From CAZTTH01 sp964615975 (GTDB lineage: Bacteria > Verrucomicrobiota > Lentisphaeria > JABSQK01 > JAJFLO01), in the NCBI GenBank assembly GCA_964615975.1, contig CAZTTH010000016.1, positions 10,628-74,627 of the forward strand: a DNA stretch of 64,000 nucleotides, read 5' to 3'. The position numbers were made by a program, and so were the translations under genes. The notes below the pieces were generated by a model. It did no database searches. It was not told where the DNA came from and saw nothing but the letters and a program-made list of their open reading frames with translations. This document shows, piece after piece, positions 34,773 to 43,948 of the stretch. The first letter of the stretch is position 1. Each line of letters begins with the position of its first letter.

Positions 34773-35187
34773 GGTCGGATGTCGTGATTTTCGTGGGATG
34801 TTCAAGTAACTTTTGGAGAATCTCCATCTCCTTTTCAACATTCGCCAACAAGGTTTCAAATAATCCGGAGGGCGCATCTACTGGCTCGAATTGAGTAAAA
34901 ATATAGATCACGCCATCACCATTGGCGATCAGCCGGGACGGGGAACAGGCGAAGATTCCTTCTCGGCCAAAATAAAAATCGATGATACCGGAGCCGCGAT
35001 CAGAAATTATTTTCAATTCCCTGGGGCCCCGCGGTGTGTGGACAATGTAAGCGTCATTGGTCCTGACTGGCGGTCCCAGGGCGAAATCGACTGTCCACAA
35101 GTGCAGGTAATCGGGATTGCTGATAAATTCCCAAGCCTGATCATAACCAGATCTAATTGCCTGACTAAAGGTTTTGCATCGGCGCAT
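34747..35187 (-). CDS. SRPBCC-family (START-like) small protein
   Basis: This 146-residue protein has the opening IRSGYDQAWEFISNPDYLHLW, which follows the START/polyketide cyclase-like pattern of a helix-grip fold that binds hydrophobic ligands. The rest alternates strands (REGIFACSPSRLI, GVIYIFTQFEPV) and ends in a long C-terminal helix. Members act as ligand carriers, cyclases or hydrolases. In this operon it may handle the small-molecule substrate of the monooxygenases. The 3' end overlaps the aldehyde dehydrogenase start by 26 bases. Confidence 0.68.
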   Translation of the reverse strand: MRRCKTFSQAIRSGYDQAWEFISNPDYLHLWTVDFALGPPVRTNDAYIVHTPRGPRELKIISDRGSGIIDFYFGREGIFACSPSRLIANGDGVIYIFTQFEPVDAPSGLFETLLANVEKEMEILQKLLEHPTKITTSDHEEIGKKV

Positions 35188-35247
35188 ATACGCATTCTCC
35201 CTGGATAATGACTGTCATCGTGAATAAACCATGAAACCAGGCGATCA

Positions 35248-36252
35248 TCACTGCTTCAGTTCCCCCATCACCTGCTCAGCAAATAATTTCATGGAATTGA
35301 CACATTTCTCATGGTCCATGGTAACAAAATTAAATGTTCCCAGGACATGGGTTGTTTTTACTCGCCCGGTGATTTCACGAATTCGCCGGGTGACAGTTTG
35401 CGGTGATCCGAAAAGACAAAAGTCATCAAGGCATTGAGTGAAATCTAAACTGATATCACTGCCATATTTTCGATTCAGGGCGGCTTTCAAATCGGGAGCC
35501 CGATGGTGGATAAAATGACTGAATGGCTCCTTGATCTCAGCGATCGCCTGGGCATCGGTTGCCGCCACATAGATGAAACGATTAACCGTGAAGTCCACAT
35601 CCTCCTGCCCCGGATTGCCGCCCGCGCGGCAAATCCCCCAGTATCGATCCGCGGTCTTCTGTAATTCGTTGATGTCAAGAATTGCCCCGGTTATCACTGA
35701 ATGTCCCTGCGCGGCGGCAAAGTGAAGCGTTTCGGGTGAAACCGCCACAAGGTGAATGGGCGGGTGCGGTTTTTGCACGGGCTTGGGATAAACCGACACC
35801 GGAGAAATCTGATAAAAAGCTCCCTGAAAGTCCACCGCGTTATCGCTCCAGGCCCGGGTAATAACTTCCAAGGCTTCCTTAAATTGCTCCTTGGTCTCAT
35901 CTACCGGCAGGTTAAAGGCGGGATGACACTCGCCGTCCAGACAGGCGCGGGTAACCCCAAAATCCAAACGTCCATGTGATATCACATCCAGGGTGGCCGC
36001 TTCTTCAGCCACGTGCAGCGGATGATCCAGGGTGATGATACGCCCCGCGGTGCCAATGCGGATGCGGGTGGTGCGAACCGCGATGGCAGCGGCTACCAGA
36101 TAGGGAGAAGGATACAACAGATCATAGTGGCGAAAATGCCGTTCACCCAAAAACACCGCGTCATACCCCAGCGCCTCCGCCTCATCCACCTGATTCAGGA
36201 TATCGGCATAACTTCCATCCCGGGTGCCCATTATGAACATGCTGAATTTCAT
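35248..36252 (-). CDS. Luciferase-like flavin-dependent monooxygenase (paralog 1)
   Basis: This 334-residue TIM-barrel protein belongs to the bacterial luciferase-like family, whose members use FMNH2 or F420H2 to oxidise substrates. Typical elements are DEAEALGYDAVFLGERHF, TRIRIGTAGRIITLDHPLHV, EEAATLDVISHGRLDFGV, and YPKPVQKPHPPIHLV. It has an obvious paralog directly upstream in the operon with the same motifs. Whether it uses FMN or F420 cannot be read from the sequence; no flavin reductase lies beside it. It sits 33 bases from the upstream paralog. Confidence 0.88.
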   Translation of the reverse strand: MKFSMFIMGTRDGSYADILNQVDEAEALGYDAVFLGERHFRHYDLLYPSPYLVAAAIAVRTTRIRIGTAGRIITLDHPLHVAEEAATLDVISHGRLDFGVTRACLDGECHPAFNLPVDETKEQFKEALEVITRAWSDNAVDFQGAFYQISPVSVYPKPVQKPHPPIHLVAVSPETLHFAAAQGHSVITGAILDINELQKTADRYWGICRAGGNPGQEDVDFTVNRFIYVAATDAQAIAEIKEPFSHFIHHRAPDLKAALNRKYGSDISLDFTQCLDDFCLFGSPQTVTRRIREITGRVKTTHVLGTFNFVTMDHEKCVNSMKLFAEQVMGELKQ

Positions 36253-36285
36253 GGCGCTGTGATCATGTGATTGGACAACATCATA

Positions 36286-37308
36286 TTAGTCATTCCCTCG
36301 TGATCGAAGCAATTCAGGTAACACATAGTGAATAAATCGCGCCATCGATGCGCAGCATTTCTCATGTGAAATGGTGAAGTAATTGAACGTGAAGAGAACC
36401 TCGCGCAAATCGATCCGAGCCTGCAATTTGGTTATGCGTTCAAGGCAATAATCAGGATCACCGAAGATGCAGACTTCATTGAACAGGAGATCATAGGTGA
36501 TGGCTTCCGGTGGAAGCATGAAAAAATCACGAATCACGGAATTATCGCGATGAATAAATTCCATGATCATTTCTCGCGTATCCTCAATCGCCTGCTGATT
36601 GGTTTCGCCGACGTAGATAAAGCGATTTACCGGATTGATGATGGTTTGATTTTGATCGCGCCCAGCAGCCGCCAATAATTTGCGGTATTTTTCCTGGGTT
36701 TGATTAACGATTGTCTCGGTCTGCGCGCCGGCCAGCAGCAGTGGATATCCGCGTTGGGCTCCCCATGATAAAGTGCTGTCACTGATCCCCACCAGATAAA
36801 TCGGTGGATGCGGTTGTTGAACCGGCTTGGGATACACAGAAATTTCCGGCACAGTGTAATAACGACCCTGAAAGGAAAAAGGTTCGTCTTTCCAGGCCAT
36901 GGTGATTATATCGATACATTCCTCAAATCGTCCTCGAACTTCGTCCGGGCGAATTCCGAAAGCGTCCTGATATTGTTGGTTTTCACCGATGCGGGCAATG
37001 CCAAAATCAAATCGTCCGCCAGAAAGAATATCTACCGTGGCGGCATCCTCGGCAAGATGCAAGGGATGATGCAGCGGGAGAATTTTGGCGCCCATGCCAA
37101 TCCGGATATGGCGCGTCTGGGCGGCAATTGCCGCCGCCATAACCAGTGGCGCCGAAAAGAAATTCCGCCCCTGATGGTCGACATGGAAATGGCGTTCGCG
37201 CAGCCAGACCGAAGCGAAACCGGAATCATCCACCAGTTTGATCTGTCGCATCAGATCAGCGTAATTGCTGGTCGCCGAACCGGTGACATAAAACCCTGTT
37301 TTCATCAT
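36286..37308 (-). CDS. Luciferase-like flavin-dependent monooxygenase (paralog 2)
   Basis: This 340-residue protein is the second luciferase-like protein of the operon, clearly related to its neighbour: HIRIGMGAKILPLHHPLHLA, EDAATVDILSGGRFDFG, and YPKPVQQPHPPIYLVG. The N-terminal LRERHFHVDHQGRN segment corresponds to GERHF in the paralog. Bacterial luciferase itself is an alpha/beta heterodimer of two such paralogs, so these two may form a heterodimer; that is inference. The start overlaps the creatininase-family gene stop by four bases (ATGA). Confidence 0.88.
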   Translation of the reverse strand: MMKTGFYVTGSATSNYADLMRQIKLVDDSGFASVWLRERHFHVDHQGRNFFSAPLVMAAAIAAQTRHIRIGMGAKILPLHHPLHLAEDAATVDILSGGRFDFGIARIGENQQYQDAFGIRPDEVRGRFEECIDIITMAWKDEPFSFQGRYYTVPEISVYPKPVQQPHPPIYLVGISDSTLSWGAQRGYPLLLAGAQTETIVNQTQEKYRKLLAAAGRDQNQTIINPVNRFIYVGETNQQAIEDTREMIMEFIHRDNSVIRDFFMLPPEAITYDLLFNEVCIFGDPDYCLERITKLQARIDLREVLFTFNYFTISHEKCCASMARFIHYVLPELLRSRGND

Positions 37309-38156
37309 CGCGCCCGATCATCAAAATTGCGGTTATGGACACTCACCTTCACCTGTTTAATTTCTCCAGTGAAATCTGCCAGATGCGCGGCAAGATCGTC
37401 CAGTATCCGGTCGCCCTTTTCGCGAGTGGCATTGGATTCAGGATGATGATCAAGGGAAATGGGGTCGACGTATTCCATATCATTCATGCCGATGACAATG
37501 TTGTCCTGACCTTGAAAACGAACTGCCATACCGGTACCCGCTGCCTTGGCAAAGGAAGGTCCCAGCCATTCGGGCGCATGGATCCGGTAGCCATGCCGGG
37601 AAAATTCCTGATGATTGAAATTATCACCCAGGATTGCCATGCCGATCGCGGATTCAAAATCACTGGCCAGCATTTCAGGAGGGGATCGCAATATTTCCCG
37701 CGCCTTATCGCTTTCCCGGCCCCCATAAAAGGCCGCTAATACCCCGGTTTTCTGACGGATGGCAAACAGCACTTCTTCCGCGCAACGTTGGTTATAACTA
37801 TGAAAGGATACAAATATCAACTTATTAAAGCCATGATAGATCAGGCTGCGGGCGATATCTTCCAGGACGCGGCGATAGGTCTCAGCCTTCAGGGTAATCG
37901 TCCCGCATCCTTCACTTTCCCTGCCCATATGATGAGGAGTATACCCATAAGGCATTAACGGAGTATGAAGCGTCTCTGCCTTGCGCGCCGCTCTACCGGT
38001 AACTTCATAGGTAACCGAACCATCCAACCCCAACGGCGTAAAGGGATTGCCATGTCGTTCACAACTGCCAACGGGAATTAAAATCGTGTCGTTTCCCCTG
38101 GCAATATATTGCTGGATGGCTGACGCCCCCAATTCCTGGATATTCAGAGTAGCCAT
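37305..38156 (-). CDS. Creatininase-family amidohydrolase
   Basis: This 283-residue metal-dependent hydrolase belongs to the creatininase family, which includes creatininase, the FAPy/formamide deformylase ArfB and the mycofactocin protein MftE. The metal ligands are visible in IPVGSCERHGNPFTPLGLDG (E, H and D). The histidine-bearing NGHGGN motif reads VSFHSYN here, and the later glutamate is likely in SDFESAIGM. It would hydrolyse a cyclic or formyl amide. It is the first gene of the operon with the two luciferase-like monooxygenases, and the consensus promoter lies just upstream. Confidence 0.87.
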   Translation of the reverse strand: MATLNIQELGASAIQQYIARGNDTILIPVGSCERHGNPFTPLGLDGSVTYEVTGRAARKAETLHTPLMPYGYTPHHMGRESEGCGTITLKAETYRRVLEDIARSLIYHGFNKLIFVSFHSYNQRCAEEVLFAIRQKTGVLAAFYGGRESDKAREILRSPPEMLASDFESAIGMAILGDNFNHQEFSRHGYRIHAPEWLGPSFAKAAGTGMAVRFQGQDNIVIGMNDMEYVDPISLDHHPESNATREKGDRILDDLAAHLADFTGEIKQVKVSVHNRNFDDRAR

Positions 38157-38185
38157 AAACGCATTGATTCCTTTTTGTTGCGACC

Positions 38186-38213
38186 ATTATAGAACCCACC
38201 CTTGGATTGTCAA
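38186..38213 (-). promoter_or_regulatory. Consensus sigma-70 promoter for the creatininase operon
   Basis: On the minus strand a perfect TTGACA (38213-38208) and a perfect TATAAT (38191-38186) are 16 bases apart. Transcription would begin about 38179, some 22 bases before the creatininase start. It reads the five-gene operon down to the aldehyde dehydrogenase. This is the best promoter match I found in the window. The 137-base gap also has to hold the promoter of the divergent dioxygenase gene. Confidence 0.85.
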
Positions 38214-38293
38214 GAATCTCTCATGGATATATGTTTCCTGATACTTTTCACCCCAATTGTCGCTCACTCTCTGCTTGCAAAACTTAATGATTT

Positions 38294-39082
38294 ATGCGCA
38301 CACATGGAAGTCAATCCTCTCTATTGTCATCAGAACAAATTCAATTTTTTAACGAGAATGGATATTTGACCGGACTTGATCCGCTTTTTTCCGCTGATGC
38401 GGTAAGCGCGCTCAATCACGGCTTCGATGAGGCCGCCAGATTCTTGTCTCCGGATCAAGAACATCTGGAGATTCGCGCCTGGCATGAGACCAGCAGGTTT
38501 CTTTTTGATATCTGCATGAATCCCCGGATTCTTGATTATGTCGAAGCCCTTCTGGGGACCGGCTTTTTTCTCTGGGATTCCCATTTTTACATTAAAAAAG
38601 CCCAGACTAACCGCATAGTCGGCTGGCATCAGGATACGCATTTCACGCCCTTCGATCCCGCGCTTTCGATTACTGCCTGTATTGCCTTGGAAGATCGCAA
38701 TGAACGCAATGGCGATCTGCGGATTATTCCCCGCTCGCATCGGGCGGGAAAAATGTCAAGCCCAGGTTTTTTACCGCCTGACAGCATTACTGAAGTGCGG
38801 TGTGAACATGGTGTCTTCGCCACCTCGACCTGCATTCCATTAAACCTCACGGCAGGCGGTATTGCCTTTCACGATGACCGCATTATCCACGGCTCTTCCG
38901 CCAATCAAACCAATCGCCGACGAATTGGCTTTAATATTCGTTATGCCCCCAACCAGGTAAAATGTGATCTGAGTCAATTCCCGCGATTCAAAACATACCC
39001 ATGCCGCGGCATACCATTACATCAGGATAATCCCCGGGGAACCATCCCCGTCGAACAATTTGCCCCGCCGCCACACTCTTAG
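38294..39082 (+). CDS. Phytanoyl-CoA dioxygenase family (PhyH) protein
   Basis: This 262-residue Fe(II)/2-oxoglutarate oxygenase shows the PhyH signature: FFNENGYLTG at the N-terminus, VGWHQDTHF (the HxD iron ligands), GDLRIIPRSHRAG, and IIHGSSANQTNRRRIGFN (the distal His and the Arg that binds the co-substrate). Members hydroxylate or halogenate small molecules, often in natural-product pathways. The gene is divergent from the creatininase operon across 137 bases. It is probably functionally linked to that operon, but this is inferred from position only. Confidence 0.88.
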   Translation: MRTHGSQSSLLSSEQIQFFNENGYLTGLDPLFSADAVSALNHGFDEAARFLSPDQEHLEIRAWHETSRFLFDICMNPRILDYVEALLGTGFFLWDSHFYIKKAQTNRIVGWHQDTHFTPFDPALSITACIALEDRNERNGDLRIIPRSHRAGKMSSPGFLPPDSITEVRCEHGVFATSTCIPLNLTAGGIAFHDDRIIHGSSANQTNRRRIGFNIRYAPNQVKCDLSQFPRFKTYPCRGIPLHQDNPRGTIPVEQFAPPPHS

Positions 39083-39141
39083 TTTGACTCAAATCCAACC
39101 CTTGACTAAAACGGGTTGAACCTTGCCTGTCCGCGCCAGGT

Positions 39142-40380
39142 TTATTTTTGTTTACACTCAGCGAGTGACGCGATCAACGCGAAGTAGTGTTTCAAATGAG
39201 TGTCCGAGCTGTATAATGTCTGTATCGCCACATAGCCATTTTCTCCCCAGGCTTTGCGGCTCGTCGCATTGGCAAGTAATTCATCAACAGCGCTGAGCAA
39301 TTCCTCATCCGTGTCATAGGTCAATCCGCCCCCGCTATGATGAATGATCTCCGGCATACCTCCAATCCGGCGCGCGATCACTGGCGTCCGGGATTGGAAG
39401 GCCTCGATAATTACCAGCGGAAACATTTCAACCCCCAATGATGGCACAATCAGGGCACATGCCTGACGGTATAGTCGCTTTAATTCGTTTCGCTTAACCA
39501 ACCCAAGAAACCTGATGTTTTTGCTAGCTCCGGCGAGGCGCCGCAAATCCGCTTCATAAGTTCCTTCTCCGGCAATCAGCAATTGCGCACGCGGATGATC
39601 GCGAAATAGCGGGATCAGGGTATGCGCCCCCTTGAGTTTTTCCAGTCGCCCAACATAGAGAAAATATGGCAGTGGCGCAGCGCCCTCCGGTGACTGACAA
39701 GATTCATCTGCGCTAATCTCATTGGAGTCAGCGCTGTTGGCAACAAAATTAGGGAGATGATACATTGGCGCCTCAAACCCCATCTTCTTATGCAGCTCCA
39801 TGCTGTTCTGACTCAAGGCAATAAACATATCTACCGCCTGGATTGATGACCGGAGCAACGAAGTGTAACGCCACCATTGCGGCGGACGTTTATAACTCAG
39901 GGAACAGGTAACGCAATGAGGGGTTTCGCACAGCGCCCGATTATAGCGAAAGAGGGTATGCATGGGACAGACCAGCCAATATTCATGCATGGTATAGAGC
40001 TTGATGCCGGCGCCATATTCGAGAATCTTCGGACCGCCGATCAGCGAAATATTGTGATAATGGATGACATCAAAACCCGACTCCAGAATCTGGCGTATCT
40101 GTTCCCCCTTAAAGAACGGATAACCCGTCTGCTGCGTGGCCAAGGGAGAGAGCAATCCATATCCGCTTGCCAATCCGTGTACCCTGATTCCCGTATGATC
40201 TTTGTATCCCTGAGCGGGCTCTCGACCGGCAAGCAGGCGATATGAATCCCGGCAATGAATAACCTCAATATGATGACCGCGGGTTGCCAATTCATTCGCT
40301 AACGTATGAACAAAGATGGCATCACCGCCAAAATGGTAAGGCGGATAAAAGGTCGTTATCATGCAAAAACGCATCGGCAC
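39142..40380 (-). CDS. Glycosyltransferase family 4 protein
   Basis: This 412-residue GT-B enzyme has a Rossmann N-terminal half starting FCMITTFYPPYHFGGDAIFV, a pattern of GT4 proteins that use nucleotide sugars. HYHNISLIGG and YTMHEYWLVCPMHTLFRYN follow, the second with a cysteine-rich patch (ALCETPHCVTC). The C-terminal half has FLYVGRLEKLKGAHTL, IVPSLGVEMFPLVIIEAFQS and PVIARRIGGMPEII. The donor and acceptor are unknown. It is 37 bases downstream of the cupin gene on the same strand and likely cotranscribed with it. Confidence 0.9.
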   Translation of the reverse strand: MPMRFCMITTFYPPYHFGGDAIFVHTLANELATRGHHIEVIHCRDSYRLLAGREPAQGYKDHTGIRVHGLASGYGLLSPLATQQTGYPFFKGEQIRQILESGFDVIHYHNISLIGGPKILEYGAGIKLYTMHEYWLVCPMHTLFRYNRALCETPHCVTCSLSYKRPPQWWRYTSLLRSSIQAVDMFIALSQNSMELHKKMGFEAPMYHLPNFVANSADSNEISADESCQSPEGAAPLPYFLYVGRLEKLKGAHTLIPLFRDHPRAQLLIAGEGTYEADLRRLAGASKNIRFLGLVKRNELKRLYRQACALIVPSLGVEMFPLVIIEAFQSRTPVIARRIGGMPEIIHHSGGGLTYDTDEELLSAVDELLANATSRKAWGENGYVAIQTLYSSDTHLKHYFALIASLAECKQK

Positions 40381-40417
40381 AATACCTCATACAATCCCAG
40401 CGGAAACCCAATGTTTA

Positions 40418-40744
40418 TTATAATGGGTTATTATCATAATGCAGCGCGAGCCAATTGGCATCCGCTGATGTCCGGGCGACTCGATGTCTCAGATGGGCAG
40501 GAATAAGCAGCGCGTCTCCAGCCCGCAACTCCAACTCACCCTCTTCAAACTCAAGGGTTGCCGTGCCGCGCAACAGGACGACCCACTCCGCCCGATCTTG
40601 ATCATACCAGAATCCCGGCGGCGAGTGCACTCCATGCGAAACGATCTGTTCCAAACGAAATGCTGATCCTTCCACCAGGCGATGAAAAACCTCATCATGG
40701 ACCTGTTCCGGGTTATCATACAACTTGCGGATTGGCGGCAGCAT
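40418..40744 (-). CDS. Small cupin-domain protein
   Basis: This 108-residue single-domain cupin has the conserved double-stranded beta-helix pattern: GFWYDQDRAEWVVLLRGTAT for the first motif, GDALLIPAHLRHRVARTS for the second. In the first motif the usual H-x-H pair reads W-Y-D-Q-D-R-A-E, so only part of the metal site is retained. In the second, H-x-x-H-R is present. It may bind a sugar or metal, or act as a small isomerase or epimerase-like accessory protein. It is first in the set before the glycosyltransferase at 39142. Confidence 0.82.
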   Translation of the reverse strand: MLPPIRKLYDNPEQVHDEVFHRLVEGSAFRLEQIVSHGVHSPPGFWYDQDRAEWVVLLRGTATLEFEEGELELRAGDALLIPAHLRHRVARTSADANWLALHYDNNPL

Positions 40745-40954
40745 GTTTTCCTTTCCTTCATAAATCTTCCCGGCGTTATTAATCTGAAAATGACAAGAGC
40801 AACGCCAGAAATATTGATTTGAACTTCGCTGATTGTCAGTTATTGGTGAGCTGTGCGAATAATTTCACCGCGGGATTTTTGAGTCTCATGATTTAACTTT
40901 CCCAGCCTACGATTTTCGTCGCTTAACAATATACTGACAAAGGAGTATATGAAA

Positions 40955-42523
40955 ATGAACGACAACATCGCTAACAACGCAACCTGGGGTAACCAGAAAC
41001 TTTTTAGGGGTATTCTGGCTGGTGTCATTATCGGCATCATTCTGGGCGGAGTCGTCAATATTGCCCATCTTTATGTGCTTGAGATCATTGGCGAGTTATT
41101 CATGAAAGCGTTGTTCATGATCGTCATCCCATTGGTTTTATGTTCGATAATCAGCGGCATCACCGACCTTGGCGACTTGCGGCATCTCGGCGCGATCGGA
41201 TGGAAAACATTGCTCTATTACATGGTCACCACCGCCATCGCGGTGATCATCGGCCTGATCCTGGTGAACCTCATCAAACCCGGATCAGGGGTAGTCCACG
41301 GCGAAAACCTGCCCCATTGCCCCTACTCCATCACCGCGGAAAAGCCCCATCAGGTAACACTGGAAACCCACATCAACATTTCCCTCAGTGACTCCAGGAA
41401 TTGGGAATTGGTATTGCTCGATCAACCCCTTCACGGCAGGATCATCGATCACGAGAACAACCTCATAACCGTTGACCGATGGGAAACGACCGCTGTGAAT
41501 CATCGCGTTGAAACCACAGCTCAAAAGGGATCGCATCTCCGTCCCGTCCAGCCAGTCAATGACCGCGAATTTATCCCGGATGTCTCCAAGGGGAACCTGA
41601 CCGGGATCGGCATTAAAATCAGACCGGTTGCCGACGTCATTGCCGGAAAAAAAGACCGCACCATAAAAAATGTCCTGCGCGAAGTCATCACCGGTTTGTT
41701 CCCGGCGAATATCTTCAAATCCATGAGCGATGGCGACATCCTGCCACTCATCGTCTTTTCGCTTCTCTTTGCCTGCGCCCTTTCCAGTTTGGGAAATACC
41801 GGCCAGCCTGCCATAGCTTTTATCAATAGTTGCAATGACGCGATCATGAAGCTGGTGTGGTGGATATTATTGACTGCCCCGATCGGGATCATGAGCCTGA
41901 TCGCGGTGCGCATTGCCGGCAAAGGCGGGTTCGTCGGGTTCTGGCCGGAACTCATCGCCTTGGGCAAATACGTCCTGACGGTAGTCGCTGGCCTTGCCAT
42001 CCATGGGATGATCGTGTTGCCGTTGATACTGAAAATCATCGGCAAACGCGATCCCCGGGAATATTTCCGCAATATGAGTGCGGCATTACTGAATGCCTTC
42101 TCGACCGCCTCAAGTTCAGCGACATTGCCCTTAACCATGGAAGGCGTGCAACAATTCAATGGCGTATCCAGGCGGTCGGCCTCTTTTGTTTTGCCCATGG
42201 GCGCCACCATCAATATGGACGGCACCGCACTGTATGAGGCGGTTGCCGCGGTTTTTATTGCCCAGGTGTATGGCATCGATATGGGACCGGTGCAAGTGGT
42301 GGTCATTTTTCTCACCGCGACCCTGGCGGCGATCGGGGCCGCAGGGATACCGGAAGCAGGCCTGGTCACCATGGTCTTGGTGCTCAATGCCGTCGGACTG
42401 CCATTGGAAGGGATCGGCCTGATCGTCAGCATTGATTGGCTGCTGGATCGCTTCAGAACCACGATCAATGTCTGGGGCGATGCCGTGGGCGCCGCGGTTA
42501 TCGACCGGCTGGAACAACCGTGA
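40955..42523 (+). CDS. Dicarboxylate/amino acid:cation symporter with large inserted loop
   Basis: This ~522-residue sodium- or proton-coupled uptake carrier of the DAACS (GltP) family sits in the inner membrane. Family signatures are STASSSATLPLTMEGV in the serine-rich hairpin, GATINMDGTALYEAVAAVF (sodium site), and AGIPEAGLVTMVLVLN. The stretch between about residues 113 and 245, roughly 130 residues, is much longer than the usual 25-35 at this point between transmembrane segments 3 and 4. It is hydrophilic and beta-rich, and should lie on the outside. I prefer the ATG at 40955, nine bases after AGGAG (40941-40945), over the ATG at 40949, which would be only three bases from it. Confidence 0.9.
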   Translation: MNDNIANNATWGNQKLFRGILAGVIIGIILGGVVNIAHLYVLEIIGELFMKALFMIVIPLVLCSIISGITDLGDLRHLGAIGWKTLLYYMVTTAIAVIIGLILVNLIKPGSGVVHGENLPHCPYSITAEKPHQVTLETHINISLSDSRNWELVLLDQPLHGRIIDHENNLITVDRWETTAVNHRVETTAQKGSHLRPVQPVNDREFIPDVSKGNLTGIGIKIRPVADVIAGKKDRTIKNVLREVITGLFPANIFKSMSDGDILPLIVFSLLFACALSSLGNTGQPAIAFINSCNDAIMKLVWWILLTAPIGIMSLIAVRIAGKGGFVGFWPELIALGKYVLTVVAGLAIHGMIVLPLILKIIGKRDPREYFRNMSAALLNAFSTASSSATLPLTMEGVQQFNGVSRRSASFVLPMGATINMDGTALYEAVAAVFIAQVYGIDMGPVQVVVIFLTATLAAIGAAGIPEAGLVTMVLVLNAVGLPLEGIGLIVSIDWLLDRFRTTINVWGDAVGAAVIDRLEQP

Positions 42524-42623
42524 AGGGTGTAATCCGATGTCACCTTCAATTTCCGGTTAGACCGGACGGCGCACCCACGTTTGCCCTCAATTGCACCCCG
42601 GCGCCAATCAGGTCACCGGAAAA

Positions 42624-43781
42624 TTATTTGTCCTTCATTCCCACTATCTTATCAACCACATATTGCGCGATCAACTCATGAGCGTGAGCATTCGGATGGC
42701 CATCGTGCGGGCTGATTTTGTATTTTGATATACGCGCGGAATAAAATGGCAGGATTTCGTCGCTCAGATGGAGATTGAATCCTTTCTGGCGCATGCCCTG
42801 TTCTATCATTTGCCACAATAAGACATCGCGCTTATCCTTCCATAGAATGACATGGAAAGCGGCGCTGGGATAGCGGCGCAGGAATTGACTGCGTGCCGCA
42901 TCGACAATGGCCAAAAACAATTCAACATTACGCTTCTTTTGCTTAGGGTTCGGGGAACGGAAACCCAAATATTTTTTATAGGCATATGAGCGCTTGATTT
43001 GCTTTGCAATTTGTGATCTCAGCGAACCATCGAAGTCATCAAAGTGCCCAACATAACTTGGAGTTCCGGTGGGCGACAACACATACTTCGGCCCATGTCG
43101 CCCCCAGGGTTTTGAACCAGTAACTCGATACACATGATCTGGTATTGCCTGGTAAATCCCCACACTGGGTTGGCACTCCACCACGCGATTAACAATGCCG
43201 CGTTCAAGAGCAGCCAGCATTTGATGGGGGCCATATCCGTGAAAAGCGAAATTATACACTTTACATCCGGATATTTTACCCACTTGATAGGGCATCGCCT
43301 CATGATCCTCCACCCCCTCACCAAAGGTATAGGAACATCCAAAAAAGACGAGGCATTGAGCGTCAGTGGTTGCCGGCGGCGAGATGCGCAAGCCATTATC
43401 ATCGATCGTGTAAGTCACATTATACACGATTTCATTGTCTTTAACGAACCTCGAGGCAGCAGTTTTCCCTTTAAGGGGAGCAGATCCCAAAATCTCATCC
43501 ATACGATAATAACCTTGCGAATAGATTCGCTCGGGGGGGATTGATCGCGTTGCCCAGGCATAGACTTCCAGCCCTCCGCAGAGCAAGACCATGATTGCGA
43601 TATTGAACCAGATGATTTTGGATAATGACCTGGTGGTTATGATGGCCCAAAACAACAAACATAAAAACCAGAACAGAGAAATCCAGAGATGGGGCAGAGG
43701 AAGATATTTTAAGGCAATGTATGAAGTGATCGTGGCGATAAAAAATGACACCAAATACTTCATTGATTTTGGTAATACCAT
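42624..43781 (-). CDS. Membrane-anchored SGNH/GDSL-like protein
   Basis: This 385-residue protein has three hydrophobic segments near its N-terminus (about residues 8-25, 30-47 and 55-74), so most of the chain is periplasmic. The soluble part has the SGNH esterase pattern: VFFGCSYTFGEGVEDHEAMP (block I Ser, around residue 150), VYNFAFHGYGPHQML (block II-like), and SPHDGHPNAHAHELIA near the end (the Asp-x-x-His pair). It may O-acetylate or deacetylate a glycan, like AlgX-type proteins. The gene is separate from the glycan genes further left, so a link is only suggestive. Confidence 0.75.
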   Translation of the reverse strand: MVLPKSMKYLVSFFIATITSYIALKYLPLPHLWISLFWFLCLLFWAIITTRSLSKIIWFNIAIMVLLCGGLEVYAWATRSIPPERIYSQGYYRMDEILGSAPLKGKTAASRFVKDNEIVYNVTYTIDDNGLRISPPATTDAQCLVFFGCSYTFGEGVEDHEAMPYQVGKISGCKVYNFAFHGYGPHQMLAALERGIVNRVVECQPSVGIYQAIPDHVYRVTGSKPWGRHGPKYVLSPTGTPSYVGHFDDFDGSLRSQIAKQIKRSYAYKKYLGFRSPNPKQKKRNVELFLAIVDAARSQFLRRYPSAAFHVILWKDKRDVLLWQMIEQGMRQKGFNLHLSDEILPFYSARISKYKISPHDGHPNAHAHELIAQYVVDKIVGMKDK

Positions 43782-43948
43782 AAGCTGCTAAACTCCGAGT
43801 CTGGCGATCATCATGACATAATCCCGATACTGCCAGACTATTGTTTGTTGAATTTTTAACTGATACTTTTCACGGTCATAAAATACCCGTTTAATTCGCT
43901 CATTCAGCGCGATCATGGGGATATCCCGCTAATGACAATCTTTTATAT

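Noticed and set aside
39090..39145. Terminator after the PhyH gene
   Set aside because: CAACCC/GGGTTG has an 11-base loop and no T-run, and the AACCT/AGGTT stem before the T-rich end is only five pairs with mismatched interior.
41521..42549. A 342-codon frame opposite the symporter gene
   Set aside because: It is antisense to a well-supported transporter, and its translation shows no family motif; long antisense frames are common opposite biased codons.
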